Notes: generated by a model from the letters alone, not told the origin. A DNA stretch of 64,000 bases from Hyphomicrobiales bacterium (GCA_026400535.1 JAPLOU010000048.1:1-64000), one strand, 5' to 3'. Counted from the stretch's first letter, positions 36,231-45,785 are shown. Numbers and translations: made by a program.

Positions 36231-37448
36231 ATGCCGCAAGTTTTCACGCGCCGCGCAGTTGTTGCGGGCCTTGGCGTCGCAGGCCTTGCAGGCCCGGCGA
36301 GCGCCCAGACGGCCGCCTTGGGTGCGCCCATCCGGATCGGCGAGCTCAATTCCTACAGCCGCATGGCGGCGTTCGCACAGCCCTATCGCAATGCAATCCA
36401 GATGGCACAGGACGAGATCAACGCCCGCGGCGGAGCGCTGGGCAGGCCGCTCGAGTTTGTTTTCCGCGATGATGGCTCGACACCGGGCGACGCGGTTCGC
36501 GTGGCGGAGGAACTCGTCACCCGCGAGAACGTCTCGTTCATCGCCGGCACATTCCTGTCGAATGTCGGGCTGGCCGTGTCGGATTTCGCCAACCAGCGCA
36601 AGATCATGTTCCTGGCGACAGAGCCCTTGACCGACGCGCTGACGATGGCGCAGGGCAACCGATACACCTATCGCCTGCGTCCTTCGACCTTCATGCAGAC
36701 AAAGATGCTGGTCGACGCTGTCAAGGCGCGCAATATCCGCCGTTGGGCGCTGGTGGCCCCAAATTACGAGTACGGCCAGTCGGCCGTGGCCAACTTCAAG
36801 CGTCTGATCAGCGAGGCGACGCCAGGAGCCGAGTTCGTGGCCGAGCAGTTCCCGGCACTCGGGAGGATCGACGCCGGCGCGACCGTGGGGGCCCTCGCGC
36901 AATCACGACCGGACGGCATCTTCAATGTCACCTTCGGCGCGGACCTGACGCAATTCGTCCGCGAGGGCAACACGCGCGGCCTGTTCGAGCGCCGCACCGT
37001 GGTGAGCCTGCTGACCGGCGAGCCTGAGTATATGATCCCGCTGGGCGAGGAGACGCCCGAGGGCTGGATCGTGACGGGCTATCCGTGGGAGCAGATCAAG
37101 GATGCGCCGCACGCCGCCTTTGTCGCCGCTTACCGGGCCAAGTTCAACGACACGCCACGCCTCGGTTCCTTTCTTGGCTATGTTTTTGCCTACATGTGCC
37201 GTGACCTGATCGCCAAGGCAGGGTCGGTCGAGACCGAGGCGCTTCTGAGAACCTTCGACGACATGAAGTTCGACACGATCTCCGGGCCGGTGACCATGCG
37301 CGGCCTCGACAAGCAGGCCACCATGGGAGCCTGGGTTGGTGAGACGACCCTCAATGGGAAGGCCGGCGCGATGAAGAACTGGCGGTTCGAGGACGGGGCG
37401 AAGTACATGTTCCCGGAAGCCGAGGTTCGCGCGGTGCGCAAGGGGTGA
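36231..37448 (+). CDS. ABC transporter substrate-binding protein, LivK/amide type
   Basis: This is the periplasmic receptor for branched-chain amino acids, amides or related solutes. The start is ATG 36231 (MPQVFTRRAVVAGLGVAGLAGPASAQ), a Tat-like signal with cleavage after ASAQ; the 135 upstream residues of the track ORF are not credible. The mature Periplasmic_binding_6 domain has IGELNSYSRMAAFAQPYRNAIQMAQDEINARGGALGRPLEFVFRDDGSTPGDAV. The protein has 405 residues. The permease and ATPase genes follow, after a 545-base gap. The ligand is not known. Confidence 0.9.
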   Translation: MPQVFTRRAVVAGLGVAGLAGPASAQTAALGAPIRIGELNSYSRMAAFAQPYRNAIQMAQDEINARGGALGRPLEFVFRDDGSTPGDAVRVAEELVTRENVSFIAGTFLSNVGLAVSDFANQRKIMFLATEPLTDALTMAQGNRYTYRLRPSTFMQTKMLVDAVKARNIRRWALVAPNYEYGQSAVANFKRLISEATPGAEFVAEQFPALGRIDAGATVGALAQSRPDGIFNVTFGADLTQFVREGNTRGLFERRTVVSLLTGEPEYMIPLGEETPEGWIVTGYPWEQIKDAPHAAFVAAYRAKFNDTPRLGSFLGYVFAYMCRDLIAKAGSVETEALLRTFDDMKFDTISGPVTMRGLDKQATMGAWVGETTLNGKAGAMKNWRFEDGAKYMFPEAEVRAVRKG

Positions 37449-37993
37449 GGTTTCTGGGCGGCATATCCCCTTTTTCGCCGGCTGGCCGGAGAACGACAGT
37501 GTTCAGGAACGATTGGCGCGCAGAGCTTCGGAATGCGAAGCGAGATGAGCCCTGGCTTCTTGGCTGGGCCAATCGTCCGGTCAAGGTTGTGCTCCTGCCG
37601 TGGCAGTTTGAGGATGTCGTCAACAGATACGGTCTCGCAGCAAAATCATCGTTTGGGAAAACGCTGCAGGGCCTCGAGTGCGCCTTGGGGCTTGCGGCCG
37701 GCTTCCTGCCATTTGGGGCACGGAGCTGCCGGCCTGTCAAAATGCCGGTTGCTTCCGAATTCACCTCCGGGTTGACCATGGAACACACAGCGGGCACCGC
37801 CTACCGCGGATCAATGCGGGATCCGCGATCCAAGCCTGGCGATCCAAGCATCCATCAATGGTGCCTTCACCCTGGAATCGTGATTCCCGTCGTTTCTCGT
37901 CAGGGGATTTCCGTTCGTCCCGGCCACGTGTGTCGAGGATGAATTTGGCGGCGTATCTGTTCGTTCTGACTGTTTGGTAGCCGTAGACTGCCT
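37449..37993. other. 545-base gap inside the liv operon
   Basis: No gene is convincing. The track ORF 37445..37942 is Arg/Pro-rich and lacks a ribosome binding site and family resemblance. The last part contains a low-complexity element, GGGATCCGCGATCCAAGC then GCGATCCAAGCATCC, a style of dispersed repeat common in Hyphomicrobiales (translated as RDPRSKPGDPS). GCCGGCTGGCCGG near 37480 is a short palindrome without a T tract. The gap may separate expression of the binding protein from the permease. Confidence 0.4.
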
Positions 37994-39880
37994 ATGGACC
38001 TCTCTTTCGTCATCATCCAATCATTGTCCGGCCTCGCCAGCGCGTCGTCGCTGTTCATCATCGCGTCGGGGCTGACGATCGTTTTTGGCGTGACCCGGAT
38101 CGTTAACTTCGCGCATGGCTCGCTCTACATGCTGGGTGGCTATCTTGGGGTCACCATCGTGCCGTTGCTGCTTGATGTGGACCGCTCCCTGCCGATGTTC
38201 CTGCTCGGGGTCCTGATATCGGCCCTGATTGTCGGAGCCGTCGGCGCATTGATGGAAATCCTCCTCCTGCGGCGAATCTACCACGTCCCGGAACTCTTTC
38301 AGTTGCTTGCGACATTCGGCGTCGTGCTCATCGTGCAGGACCTGGTGATCAAGGTGTGGGGCGCGGTCGAGATTCCCGGTCCGCGCGCCCCGTCTCTGCG
38401 CCATGGCGTCTTCATCCTGGACCAGCGCTTTCCGGCCTATGAGCTGTTCCTGATCGCTGCCGGGCTGGTGGTGTTGGCCGGGCTCTGGCTGCTGATGCAG
38501 AAGACGCGCTTCGGCGTGCTGATCCGTGCCGCCACGCAGGATCGCGAGATGGTGGCGGCGCTTGGGGTCAATCAGGCCTGGCTGTTCACCGGCACGCTGT
38601 TTCTGGGCGCGTTCCTCGCCGGCCTCGGCGGGGCGTTGCAGATTCCGCGCGTGGCGATCAATACGCAGATGGACATCTCGATCATCACCGAGGTGTTCGT
38701 CGTTACGGTGATCGGCGGCATGGGCTCGGTGCCGGGCGCCTTCATTGCTGCGCTCATCATCGGCCAGTTGCAAGCCTTTGGCATCCTGATCTTCCCCAAG
38801 ATCACGCTGGTTCTGGTGTTCTTGCTGATGGCCGTGGTGCTTGTCATCAAGCCCTGGGGCCTTTTTGGCAAGCCTGACGCTTCGGCGGGGCGGGCGATCC
38901 TGCCCGAAGGAATCCTGTCGTTGAAGCGTTTTGGCACGGTCGACAACCTCGTGGCGGGCGTTGCGATCGCTGTCTTGCTGGCGCTGCCGGTGTTCGGCGA
39001 CAACTACATGATCAAGGTCGGCATCGAGGTGCTGGTGCTGGCGCTGGCGGCCTTCTCCCTGCATTTTCTGATCGGGGTGGGTGGCATCGTCTCCTTCGGG
39101 CATGCGGCCTATTTCGGGATCGGCGCCTATGCCGCGGGGCTGCTGGTAACCAGGCTGGGCTTTGCGATGGAGCCGGCGCTGATCCTCGCTCCGTTGATCG
39201 CGGGTGCTTTCGCTGCCTTGTTTGGATACTTCATCGTGCGGCTTTCCGGCATCTACCTCGCAATGCTGACGCTTGCCTTTGCGCAGATCGTTTACGCGGT
39301 CTGCTTCCAGTGGGTCGACCTCACCGGTGGTGACAACGGCGTGGTCGGTGTCTGGCCATCGGGCTGGGCGACGAGCCGTCAGGTCTATTTCTATCTCGTT
39401 CTCGCCTTCACTCTCAGCGCCATCATCGCGCTGCGGCACGCCATCTACACGCCCTTCGGCTACGCCCTGCGTGCTGCGCGCGACAGCGCCACGCGGGCGG
39501 ATGCGATCGGCATCGACGTGCGCCGCATCCGCTGGTTTGCCTTTACGCTCTCGGGCGCTGCGGCGGGGCTGGCCGGCGGGCTGTATTCGTTCTCGAAGGG
39601 ATCGATTGATCCAACCATGATCTCGATCCCGATGTCGGTGGATTTCCTGGTGATGGTGCTTCTTGGTGGTATCCAGACCGTGATGGGCCCGCTGGTTGGC
39701 GCTGCCGCCTTCCATTCGATCAAGGACTTCTTCATGCCGCTGACTGACTTCTGGCGGATGTTCCTCGGAGCCTCGATCATCCTCATGGTCCTGGTCTTCC
39801 CGCGCGGAATTGCCGGGGCCGCATCGCTGCTGACGGATCGTTTCAAGCCCAACCCGAAGCCTCTTGGCCTGCCCGCATGA
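37994..39880 (+). CDS. Fused LivH-LivM branched-chain amino acid ABC permease
   Basis: One 628-residue protein holds both permeases of a branched-chain amino acid/amide importer. Residues 1-about 295 are LivH-like (SSLFIIASGLTIVFGVTRIVNFAHGSLYMLGGYLGV ... TVIGGMGSVPGAFIAALIIG). Residues about 310-628 are LivM-like (FSLHFLIGVGGIVSFGHAAYFGIGAYAAG ... GIDVRRIRWFAFTLSGAAAGLAGGLYSFSKG ... LLGGIQTVMGPLVGAA). Fusion of the two halves is known in some proteobacteria. The ATG of livG overlaps its stop. Confidence 0.93.
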   Translation: MDLSFVIIQSLSGLASASSLFIIASGLTIVFGVTRIVNFAHGSLYMLGGYLGVTIVPLLLDVDRSLPMFLLGVLISALIVGAVGALMEILLLRRIYHVPELFQLLATFGVVLIVQDLVIKVWGAVEIPGPRAPSLRHGVFILDQRFPAYELFLIAAGLVVLAGLWLLMQKTRFGVLIRAATQDREMVAALGVNQAWLFTGTLFLGAFLAGLGGALQIPRVAINTQMDISIITEVFVVTVIGGMGSVPGAFIAALIIGQLQAFGILIFPKITLVLVFLLMAVVLVIKPWGLFGKPDASAGRAILPEGILSLKRFGTVDNLVAGVAIAVLLALPVFGDNYMIKVGIEVLVLALAAFSLHFLIGVGGIVSFGHAAYFGIGAYAAGLLVTRLGFAMEPALILAPLIAGAFAALFGYFIVRLSGIYLAMLTLAFAQIVYAVCFQWVDLTGGDNGVVGVWPSGWATSRQVYFYLVLAFTLSAIIALRHAIYTPFGYALRAARDSATRADAIGIDVRRIRWFAFTLSGAAAGLAGGLYSFSKGSIDPTMISIPMSVDFLVMVLLGGIQTVMGPLVGAAAFHSIKDFFMPLTDFWRMFLGASIILMVLVFPRGIAGAASLLTDRFKPNPKPLGLPA

Positions 39881-40656
39881 CGCTGCTCAAGGTTGCCGGG
39901 CTGAACAAGCGCTTTGGCGGCGTGATTGCCGCGAAGGGTGTTACCTTCGAACTGGAGGCTGGCGACATGCTGGCCATCATCGGGCCGAACGGGGCGGGCA
40001 AATCGACCACTTTCAACATGGTCGGCGGCCAGCTCAGGCCTGATTCCGGCGAGGTGCTGCTGGCGGACAAGCCTGTCTCGGGCCTCGCGCCGCGCGATGT
40101 CTGGCGGCGCGGGATCGGGCGCACTTTCCAGATTGCGCAGACCTTCGTGTCGATGAGCGTGGCCGAGAATGTGCAGATGGCGCTGATCTCCTGGCATGGC
40201 CGCATCCTGTCGTTTGGCGCGCGGGCTCAGACGCTCTACCGTTCCGAGGCGCTGGACCTGCTTGATCTCGTCGGCATGCGCGACGACGCCGACAGGCCGG
40301 TGCGCGAACTTGCCTATGGCGACGTCAAGCGCGTTGAATTGGCGATTGCACTCGCCTCGGCGCCGAAGCTCCTCCTGATGGACGAGCCGACCGCCGGCAT
40401 GGCGCCCAAGGAGAGGTCGCAACTGATGGACATCACCGCGACCATCGCGCGGCAGCGCAAGATTGGCGTGCTATTCACCGAGCACGACATGGACGCGGTC
40501 TTCGCGCATGCCGATCGGATCCTGGTGCTGGTACGCGGCGAGATCATCGCCGACGGCAAGCCCGACGAGGTCCGTGCCAACGCCCGGGTCAAGCAGGTCT
40601 ATCTCGGCGACATGGGCGTGGCGGCTGCGATGCGGGCGCGGCGGGGCCGGGCGTGA
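39877..40656 (+). CDS. livG: Branched-chain amino acid ABC ATPase LivG
   Basis: This is one of two ATPases energising the Liv permease. The 259-residue protein has Walker A GPNGAGKST, the Q-loop IGRTFQIAQTF, the signature region LAYGDVKRVELAIAL, Walker B LLLMDEPTAGMAPKE and the switch His in TEHDM. ATG 39877 overlaps the LivHM stop by 4 bases. Confidence 0.95.
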   Translation: MTLLKVAGLNKRFGGVIAAKGVTFELEAGDMLAIIGPNGAGKSTTFNMVGGQLRPDSGEVLLADKPVSGLAPRDVWRRGIGRTFQIAQTFVSMSVAENVQMALISWHGRILSFGARAQTLYRSEALDLLDLVGMRDDADRPVRELAYGDVKRVELAIALASAPKLLLMDEPTAGMAPKERSQLMDITATIARQRKIGVLFTEHDMDAVFAHADRILVLVRGEIIADGKPDEVRANARVKQVYLGDMGVAAAMRARRGRA

Positions 40657-40675
40657 TGGCCACCCTTGTGAACCC

Positions 40676-40705
40676 CAGCATCCTCAGCCTGAGCCCGTCG
40701 AAGGA
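40676..40705 (-). repeat. Dispersed short repeat, copy 2 (reverse)
   Basis: The reverse complement reads CCTTCGACGGGCTCAGGCTG then AGGATG, matching the repeat after matB with a small insertion. It forms an imperfect inverted pair with the forward copy at 40741-40770, between livG and livF. Confidence 0.5.
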
Positions 40706-40740
40706 TTATTCCAGCTTGGCATCAACCGGCGTCTGCTCCT

Positions 40741-40770
40741 GCAACAAGCTCAGGAACAGGATCGTGGGTG
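40741..40770 (+). repeat. Dispersed short repeat, copy 3 (forward, partner of copy 2)
   Basis: ACAAGCTCAGGAACAGGATC then GTGGG matches the second half of the repeat (GGATCGTGG end). With copy 2 it can form a stem around a 35-base loop in the livG-livF message. Confidence 0.45.
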
Positions 40771-40792
40771 AACGAAGCAGGCGCGTTTAACC

Positions 40793-41506
40793 ATGACCGA
40801 ACCCCTCCTCACGATCCGCAATCTCAGCGCCGCCTATGGCATGGCGTCTGTGCTGTTTGACGTCTCGCTTGAAGCAAGGCGGGGCGAGGTGGTGGCGTTG
40901 ATGGGGCGCAATGGCGCGGGCAAGACCACAACGCTGAAGGCGATTATCGGTATGGTGGAGGCCAAGGCCGAGGCATTGAGCTTCTCCGGCCATGACATCC
41001 GGAAGCTGCCATCCTATCGCATCGCCCGGCTGGGGCTGGGCTATGTTCCGGAGGAGCGCCGCATATTTACCGATTTGACCGTGCAGGAGAATCTCGACGT
41101 CGGCCGCCGGCCGGCGCGCGATGGCCGCGAGGCGTGGACGCTGGAGCGGCTTTGCGCGATCTTCCCCAATCTTGCCGAGATGGAAGGCCGCCGCGCCTCT
41201 GCCATGTCGGGCGGCGAGCAGCAGATGCTGACCATCGCCCGCACGCTGATGGGTAACCCGGACATGGTGCTGCTTGATGAACCATCCGAAGGCCTCGCGC
41301 CTGTCATTGTCGAGCAGATGGCCGAAGCCGTGGTCGCCATGAAGGCCACCGGCATTGCCGTGCTGCTTTGCGAGCAGAATCTCCACTTTGCTGCCGCGGT
41401 CTCTGATCGCGCCTATGTCATCGAGAAAGGCGCAATCCGGTTTTCCGGCACGATGGTGGAGTTGGAGGCAAATGACGAAGTGAGGGAAGCGTATCTGACG
41501 GTGTGA
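40793..41506 (+). CDS. livF: Branched-chain amino acid ABC ATPase LivF
   Basis: This is the second ATPase of the Liv system. The 237-residue protein has Walker A GRNGAGKTT, the Q-loop-like YVPEERRIFTDLTVQENL, signature AMSGGEQQMLTIARTL, Walker B MVLLDEPSEGLAPV and CEQNLHFAAAVSDR with the switch His nearby. The gap of 136 bases to livG holds the inverted repeat pair. Confidence 0.95.
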   Translation: MTEPLLTIRNLSAAYGMASVLFDVSLEARRGEVVALMGRNGAGKTTTLKAIIGMVEAKAEALSFSGHDIRKLPSYRIARLGLGYVPEERRIFTDLTVQENLDVGRRPARDGREAWTLERLCAIFPNLAEMEGRRASAMSGGEQQMLTIARTLMGNPDMVLLDEPSEGLAPVIVEQMAEAVVAMKATGIAVLLCEQNLHFAAAVSDRAYVIEKGAIRFSGTMVELEANDEVREAYLTV

Positions 41507-41730
41507 AGGGGACCTAAAAAAGCGCGCGCCGCGCCGACCAGAAGGGCCAAGGCGTTGTTGGGCAAAGGAAAACCGTAACCTTATCTCATCAGGCTTCAGC
41601 TGATTTGACGGGAATCGACTTTGTCAACACACCGATGATTTTGGCAGATTGTTGAGTTGGGCGGCATTTTTGGGGTTCCTGCGGCGCGGTTTGCGTGATT
41701 CATGGGTGGTCGGCTTGTGGATGGCTGGCC

Positions 41731-42312
41731 ATGGACGAAAGCTGGAAGTCCGACCTTGAGCGCTGGCTGGCACCGTTTCTTGCTGCTCTGGGGCACAAGG
41801 TGCGGGTGCGGATATGTCCGGCGTATGTGGCTGGACTGATCGGCGCAGGGGATCGCAAGAGTATCCAGCCGATGGCGGCGCGCGACGGTGGCGTCGGCTA
41901 CGACCAGCTTCATCACTTCATCGCCAGCGGAACTTGGGACGCCGCGCCACTTGAGAAGGTCTTGCTCACGGAGGCCGACAGGATGGTCGGCGGCGCTGAG
42001 GCCTGGTTCATCGTCGATGACACGGCCCTGCCGAAGAAAGGCGAGCGCTCCGTCGGCGTCGCGCCGCAATATGCCTCGGCGCTCGGCAAGAACGCTAACT
42101 GTCACACACTGGTATCCCTGACGCTGGCTTCCGGCGAAGTTCCAGTCATGGTGGGGTTGCGGCTGTTCCTGCGCGAGAGCTGGACGAGCGATCCCGCTCG
42201 GCTCTCCCGTGCAGGTGTGCCGCAGGATTTTGAGACCTCTCGGACCAAGCCGGAGATCGCACTCGCCGAGATCAATCGTGTTCGTGCCGCCGGGCTCGCG
42301 CCACCAGCTTGA
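41731..42312 (+). pseudogene. IS701-family transposase, 3'-truncated
   Basis: This is a DDE transposase of the IS701 group. From ATG 41731 it reads MDESWKSDLERWLAPFLAALGHKVRVRICPAYVAGLIGAGDRKSIQPMAAR. It continues with the first catalytic segment AWFIVDDTALPKKGERSVGVAPQYASALGKNANCHTLVSLTLASGEVPV. After INRVRAAGL (about 42295) the family's second half (VLADAGYG and onward, some 200 residues) is absent and the frame ends at 42312, just before the end of the amidase gene. No terminal inverted repeats are recognised. It is a decayed remnant. Confidence 0.85.
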
Positions 42313-42344
42313 ACGTGGCTACTCGACTTCGTGGTCCTTCGAGT

Positions 42345-43751
42345 TCAGTCGCTGAGATGGGCATAGCCCACGGCGCTTTCGAGTGCGCGGGCTGCCTTCA
42401 TCACCAGCTGGTCCTTGCGCGCCGGCCCGACGATCTGCAGGCCGACAGGCAGGCCAGATGCCGTCTTGCCGACCGGCAGCGACGCCGCAGGCTGACCGGT
42501 GAGGTTGAACGGGTAGGTGTAGGGCGACCAGTTCACCCAATCGCTGCCGAAGCTGCCATCCGCCGGCGTGTCGCATCCCGCGTTGATCGCCGGGACAGGC
42601 ATGGTCGGAGTCACGAGCAGGTCGTAGCGCTCATGGTAGCGACGCATTGCCTCGGCGATGACTGCCCGGATCTGGAACGCGGCGACAAGCGTCGCAGCGC
42701 TGTGGTTCTGCCCCGCGATGCCTGCTGCGACAAAGCCCGGATCCTGGTCATGCCTGCGCTGTTCGGGCAGACCACCCAGCAGGACTGCGGCGCCGGCTTG
42801 CCACATCACATCGGCGGCGCTGCGGGCGTCCTCGTAGGCAAAGCCGGGATCGGCCGCCTCGACATCGGCGCCAAGCAATTCGAAGCGGCGCGCGGCGGCG
42901 GCGCAAATGCTTTCAACCTCAGGGTCGAGCCCCTCGACGAAGCCGAGGCGCGGCGACCAGCCAATCCTGAGGCCGGCGACGCCGTCCTCGAGCGCGAGGC
43001 GGAAATCGGGGGGCGTGGTGTTCCAGGCCAGCATGTCGCGCTCGTCCGGCTGGGCCATCGCGTTGAGCATGAAGGCCGCGTCGCTGACGCTACGGGTCAT
43101 CGGGCCGAGATGCGCCAGGATGCCGAACGGGGAGGCGGGATAGGCGGGCACACGGCCAAAGCTGGGCTTGAGGCCAAAGATGCCAGAAAAGCTCGACGGA
43201 ATGCGGACCGAGCCGAGACCGTCCGTGCCAAGGTGCAGGTGCCCGATGCCGAGCGCGGCGAGAACCGCAGCGCCTGCAGATGAGCCGCCGGCCGTGCGCG
43301 ACAGATCATGCGGGTTTCGGGTGACGCCGGTAAGCGGGCTGTCGCCGACGCCTTTCCAGCCGAATTCCGGCATCGTGGTCTGGCACAGCACCACCATTCC
43401 GGCACCCACGAGGCTCGCCACGACAGGGCTGTCGAAGGTCATGGGAACGGGCGCCGACAACTTCGAGCCGCGCTGCATCGGCCAGCCTTTCTTCATCACA
43501 TTCGACTTGATGCTGCCGACCACACCGTCGAGTTGACCGCAGGGTTCACCGCGCACCCAACGCGCCTCCGAGGCGCGGGCTGCGACGAAGGCTGCGTCGC
43601 GATCCTCATAGGAGACTGGATTCAGCGTCGTGGCAATCGCGTCGAGCCGCCGGTAGGCATTGGTCAGGATGTCCACCGGCGAGACCGTCTTGCGCCGGTA
43701 AGCGGTTAGGAGTGCGGCGACGCCGGCCTGGTGATCGAATGCTTCCGTCAT
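42345..43751 (-). CDS. Amidase (amidase signature family)
   Basis: This is a Ser-cisSer-Lys amidohydrolase. The 468-residue protein shows the catalytic Lys in VVGSIKSNV, the cis-Ser in TAGGSSAGAA and the nucleophile Ser in GTDGLGSVRIPSSFSGIFGLKP. The usual DGGGS is DGLGS here, a mild variation. The Gly/Ser-rich signature and C-terminal domain are complete. It starts directly after the glpD stop (4-base overlap). The substrate is not known. Confidence 0.9.
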   Translation of the reverse strand: MTEAFDHQAGVAALLTAYRRKTVSPVDILTNAYRRLDAIATTLNPVSYEDRDAAFVAARASEARWVRGEPCGQLDGVVGSIKSNVMKKGWPMQRGSKLSAPVPMTFDSPVVASLVGAGMVVLCQTTMPEFGWKGVGDSPLTGVTRNPHDLSRTAGGSSAGAAVLAALGIGHLHLGTDGLGSVRIPSSFSGIFGLKPSFGRVPAYPASPFGILAHLGPMTRSVSDAAFMLNAMAQPDERDMLAWNTTPPDFRLALEDGVAGLRIGWSPRLGFVEGLDPEVESICAAAARRFELLGADVEAADPGFAYEDARSAADVMWQAGAAVLLGGLPEQRRHDQDPGFVAAGIAGQNHSAATLVAAFQIRAVIAEAMRRYHERYDLLVTPTMPVPAINAGCDTPADGSFGSDWVNWSPYTYPFNLTGQPAASLPVGKTASGLPVGLQIVGPARKDQLVMKAARALESAVGYAHLSD

Positions 43752-45256
43752 GGCATTTTCCTCATGAAATCAGCCACATGCTTCTTTTGGTCTGCGTTGA
43801 GATGCAGGCCGAGCTTGGAGCGTCGCCAGAGCACATCATCGGCTTCGATGGCCCATTCATGGCTGATCATGTGACGGATTTCGGCCTCGCTCAGCCCTCC
43901 GCCGAAATCAATGCCGAGATCGGTGCGGGTGGCCGACCGCCCAAGAATGGCGCGGGCCTCGTTGCCATAGGCGCGGGCAAGGCGCAGGGCGTCCCTCTCG
44001 GACAGGAACGGGTGCGCTGACCTCAGCTCTCGACCAAGATCCTCGGTCCCGCCGCGGGCGAAGTCGCCGCCGGGCAGCGGCTCCTGTGCGGTCCAGCCAG
44101 CCTTTCGTGCGCCGGCGTGGGACAAGTAGGGCTCAAGGCGTTCGAGCGCCTCCTCGGCGAGGCGGCGGTAGGTGGTGATCTTGCCGCCGAAGATCGAGAG
44201 CAGGGGTGGCGCCCCGTCATGCGCCTCCATCGCGAAGACGTAGTCGCGGGTGGCGGCCTTGGCCTCGCTGGCGCCGTCATCATAGAGCGGCCGCACGCCG
44301 GAATAGGTCCAGACGACTTGGTGCGGCAGGACGGGTTTGGCGAAGTATTCGCTCGCCGCCGCACATAGATAGTCGATCTCCCCCTTCGTGATGGCCACCT
44401 TGGCCGGATCGCCGTGATAGTCCTGATCGGTGGTGCCGATCAGGGTGAACTCCAGCTCATAGGGGATGGCGAAAATGATCCGGCCATCGGCGTTCTGGAA
44501 AAGGTAGGCACGGTCGTGATCAAAGATGCGCGGCACGATGATGTGCGAGCCCTGCACTTGCCGCACCTGCGCCTTCGCGTTTGACCGCAAGGCGGCGTTC
44601 AGCACCTCCGCCACCCACGGTCCGGCTGCATTCACGAGCGCCTTTGCAAGCACAGTCCCTGTTTGCCCGGTCCGCATGTCCTGGGTCGTCAGTTGCCACA
44701 GGCCAGTCCCATGGGTCGCGGAGATCACCTTCGTCCGGGTCCGGATGACGGCGCCGCGTGCCGCCGCGTCGCGCGCATTGAGCGCGACCAGCCTGGCGTC
44801 GTCGACCCAGCAATCGGAGTATTCGAAGCCTTTCGCGAACAGTCCTGGCTTCAGCGGCTTGCCTGCGACATCGGTGCTCAGATCCAGTGTCGCCGTCGCG
44901 GGAAGCCGCTTCCTGCCGCCGATATGGTCGTACAGGAAAAGGCCGAGGCGCAGAAGCCAGGCCGGTCGCAAGCCCTTGTGATGCGGAAGCACGAAGCGCA
45001 GCGGGCGAATGATGTGCGGCGCGATGCCCCAGAGCCGTTCGCGCTCGACCAAAGCCTCGCGAACGAGGCGGAACTCGTAGTATTCGAGATAGCGCAGGCC
45101 GCCATGGATGAGTTTGGTGGACCAGGAGGACGTGCCGCTGGCAAGGTCGTTCATTTCGCTGAGATGAACGCTGAGGCCCCGTCCGGCGGCATCCCGGGCG
45201 ATCCCGCAGCCATTGATGCCGCCGCCGATGATGGCAAGGTCATAGGTCATCGGCAT
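43748..45256 (-). CDS. glpD: Glycerol-3-phosphate dehydrogenase, FAD-dependent
   Basis: GlpD oxidises sn-glycerol-3-phosphate to DHAP and feeds electrons to the quinone pool from the inner face of the membrane. The start is taken at ATG 45256 (MPMTYDLAIIGGGINGCGIARDAAGRG), preceded by AGGACC at a good spacing; ATG 45250 is the alternative. The FAD motif GGGINGCGIARD, TSSWSTKLIHGGLRYLE and the C-terminal helical cap (LGREL...HPFLSERDALRLARAYG) are all present. The protein has 502 residues. Confidence 0.93.
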   Translation of the reverse strand: MPMTYDLAIIGGGINGCGIARDAAGRGLSVHLSEMNDLASGTSSWSTKLIHGGLRYLEYYEFRLVREALVERERLWGIAPHIIRPLRFVLPHHKGLRPAWLLRLGLFLYDHIGGRKRLPATATLDLSTDVAGKPLKPGLFAKGFEYSDCWVDDARLVALNARDAAARGAVIRTRTKVISATHGTGLWQLTTQDMRTGQTGTVLAKALVNAAGPWVAEVLNAALRSNAKAQVRQVQGSHIIVPRIFDHDRAYLFQNADGRIIFAIPYELEFTLIGTTDQDYHGDPAKVAITKGEIDYLCAAASEYFAKPVLPHQVVWTYSGVRPLYDDGASEAKAATRDYVFAMEAHDGAPPLLSIFGGKITTYRRLAEEALERLEPYLSHAGARKAGWTAQEPLPGGDFARGGTEDLGRELRSAHPFLSERDALRLARAYGNEARAILGRSATRTDLGIDFGGGLSEAEIRHMISHEWAIEADDVLWRRSKLGLHLNADQKKHVADFMRKMP

Positions 45257-45416
45257 TCCGTGGTCCTGATCCTGTCGAGAAGCATGGTCGCGCATTCATG
45301 ACGCCTGAAACGGCCCGCGGCAACCGAGGGACTGTTGAAACGCGGCAATGGGTGCCCTAAAGTTGAGATATGAACAGCAAGCGGCCCGCAAACAGGGCTG
45401 CATCGGAGGAAGCTCG

Positions 45417-45785
45417 ATGAAGACTGTCTGTTTCGTTGCGGTTGCCCTGGCTCTGAGTGCAACGCCCGCCCTTGCGGACCCGACCGGTGTGTGGGTGCGG
45501 GAGAATGGTGAGTCGCGGGTGCGCTTCACCAAGTGCGGGGACGCACTGTGTGGCTCGATCTCCTGGCTGAAGGATCCTGCCGCGGCGAAGGGCAAGGTCG
45601 GACAGCGGGTTTTCTATGACATGAAGCCGAACGGCACGAATTCCTGGGCCGGCCAGGCCTTCAATCCGGAGGACGGGCGGACCTATTCGGGCAAGATGAG
45701 CCTGTCTGGCAACGCCTTGATCACGGCCGGCTGCGTGGCCGGCGGATTTATCTGCCGATCTGTCAATTGGACACGCTCGAACTGA
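45417..45785 (+). CDS. DUF2147 secreted protein
   Basis: This is a small periplasmic protein of unknown function. The start is ATG 45417 (MKTVCFVAVALALSATPALA), with GGAGGA 6 bases upstream; the track ORF is longer at the N-terminus. A signal peptide precedes ADPTGVWVRENGESRVRFTKCGDALCGSISWLKDP, the DUF2147 beta-barrel-like core with Cys pairs (KCGDALCG; GCVAGGFICRS). The mature part is about 102 residues. Confidence 0.87.
   Translation: MKTVCFVAVALALSATPALADPTGVWVRENGESRVRFTKCGDALCGSISWLKDPAAAKGKVGQRVFYDMKPNGTNSWAGQAFNPEDGRTYSGKMSLSGNALITAGCVAGGFICRSVNWTRSN

Noticed and set aside
37445-37942. 165-codon ORF between the Liv receptor and permease
   Set aside because: No ribosome binding site, no domain, biased composition with a repeat-like end; not supported as a gene.
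38021-39715. 564-codon minus-strand ORF opposite the LivHM fusion
   Set aside because: Composition is typical of the antisense of a membrane protein (His/Gln/Asp-rich).
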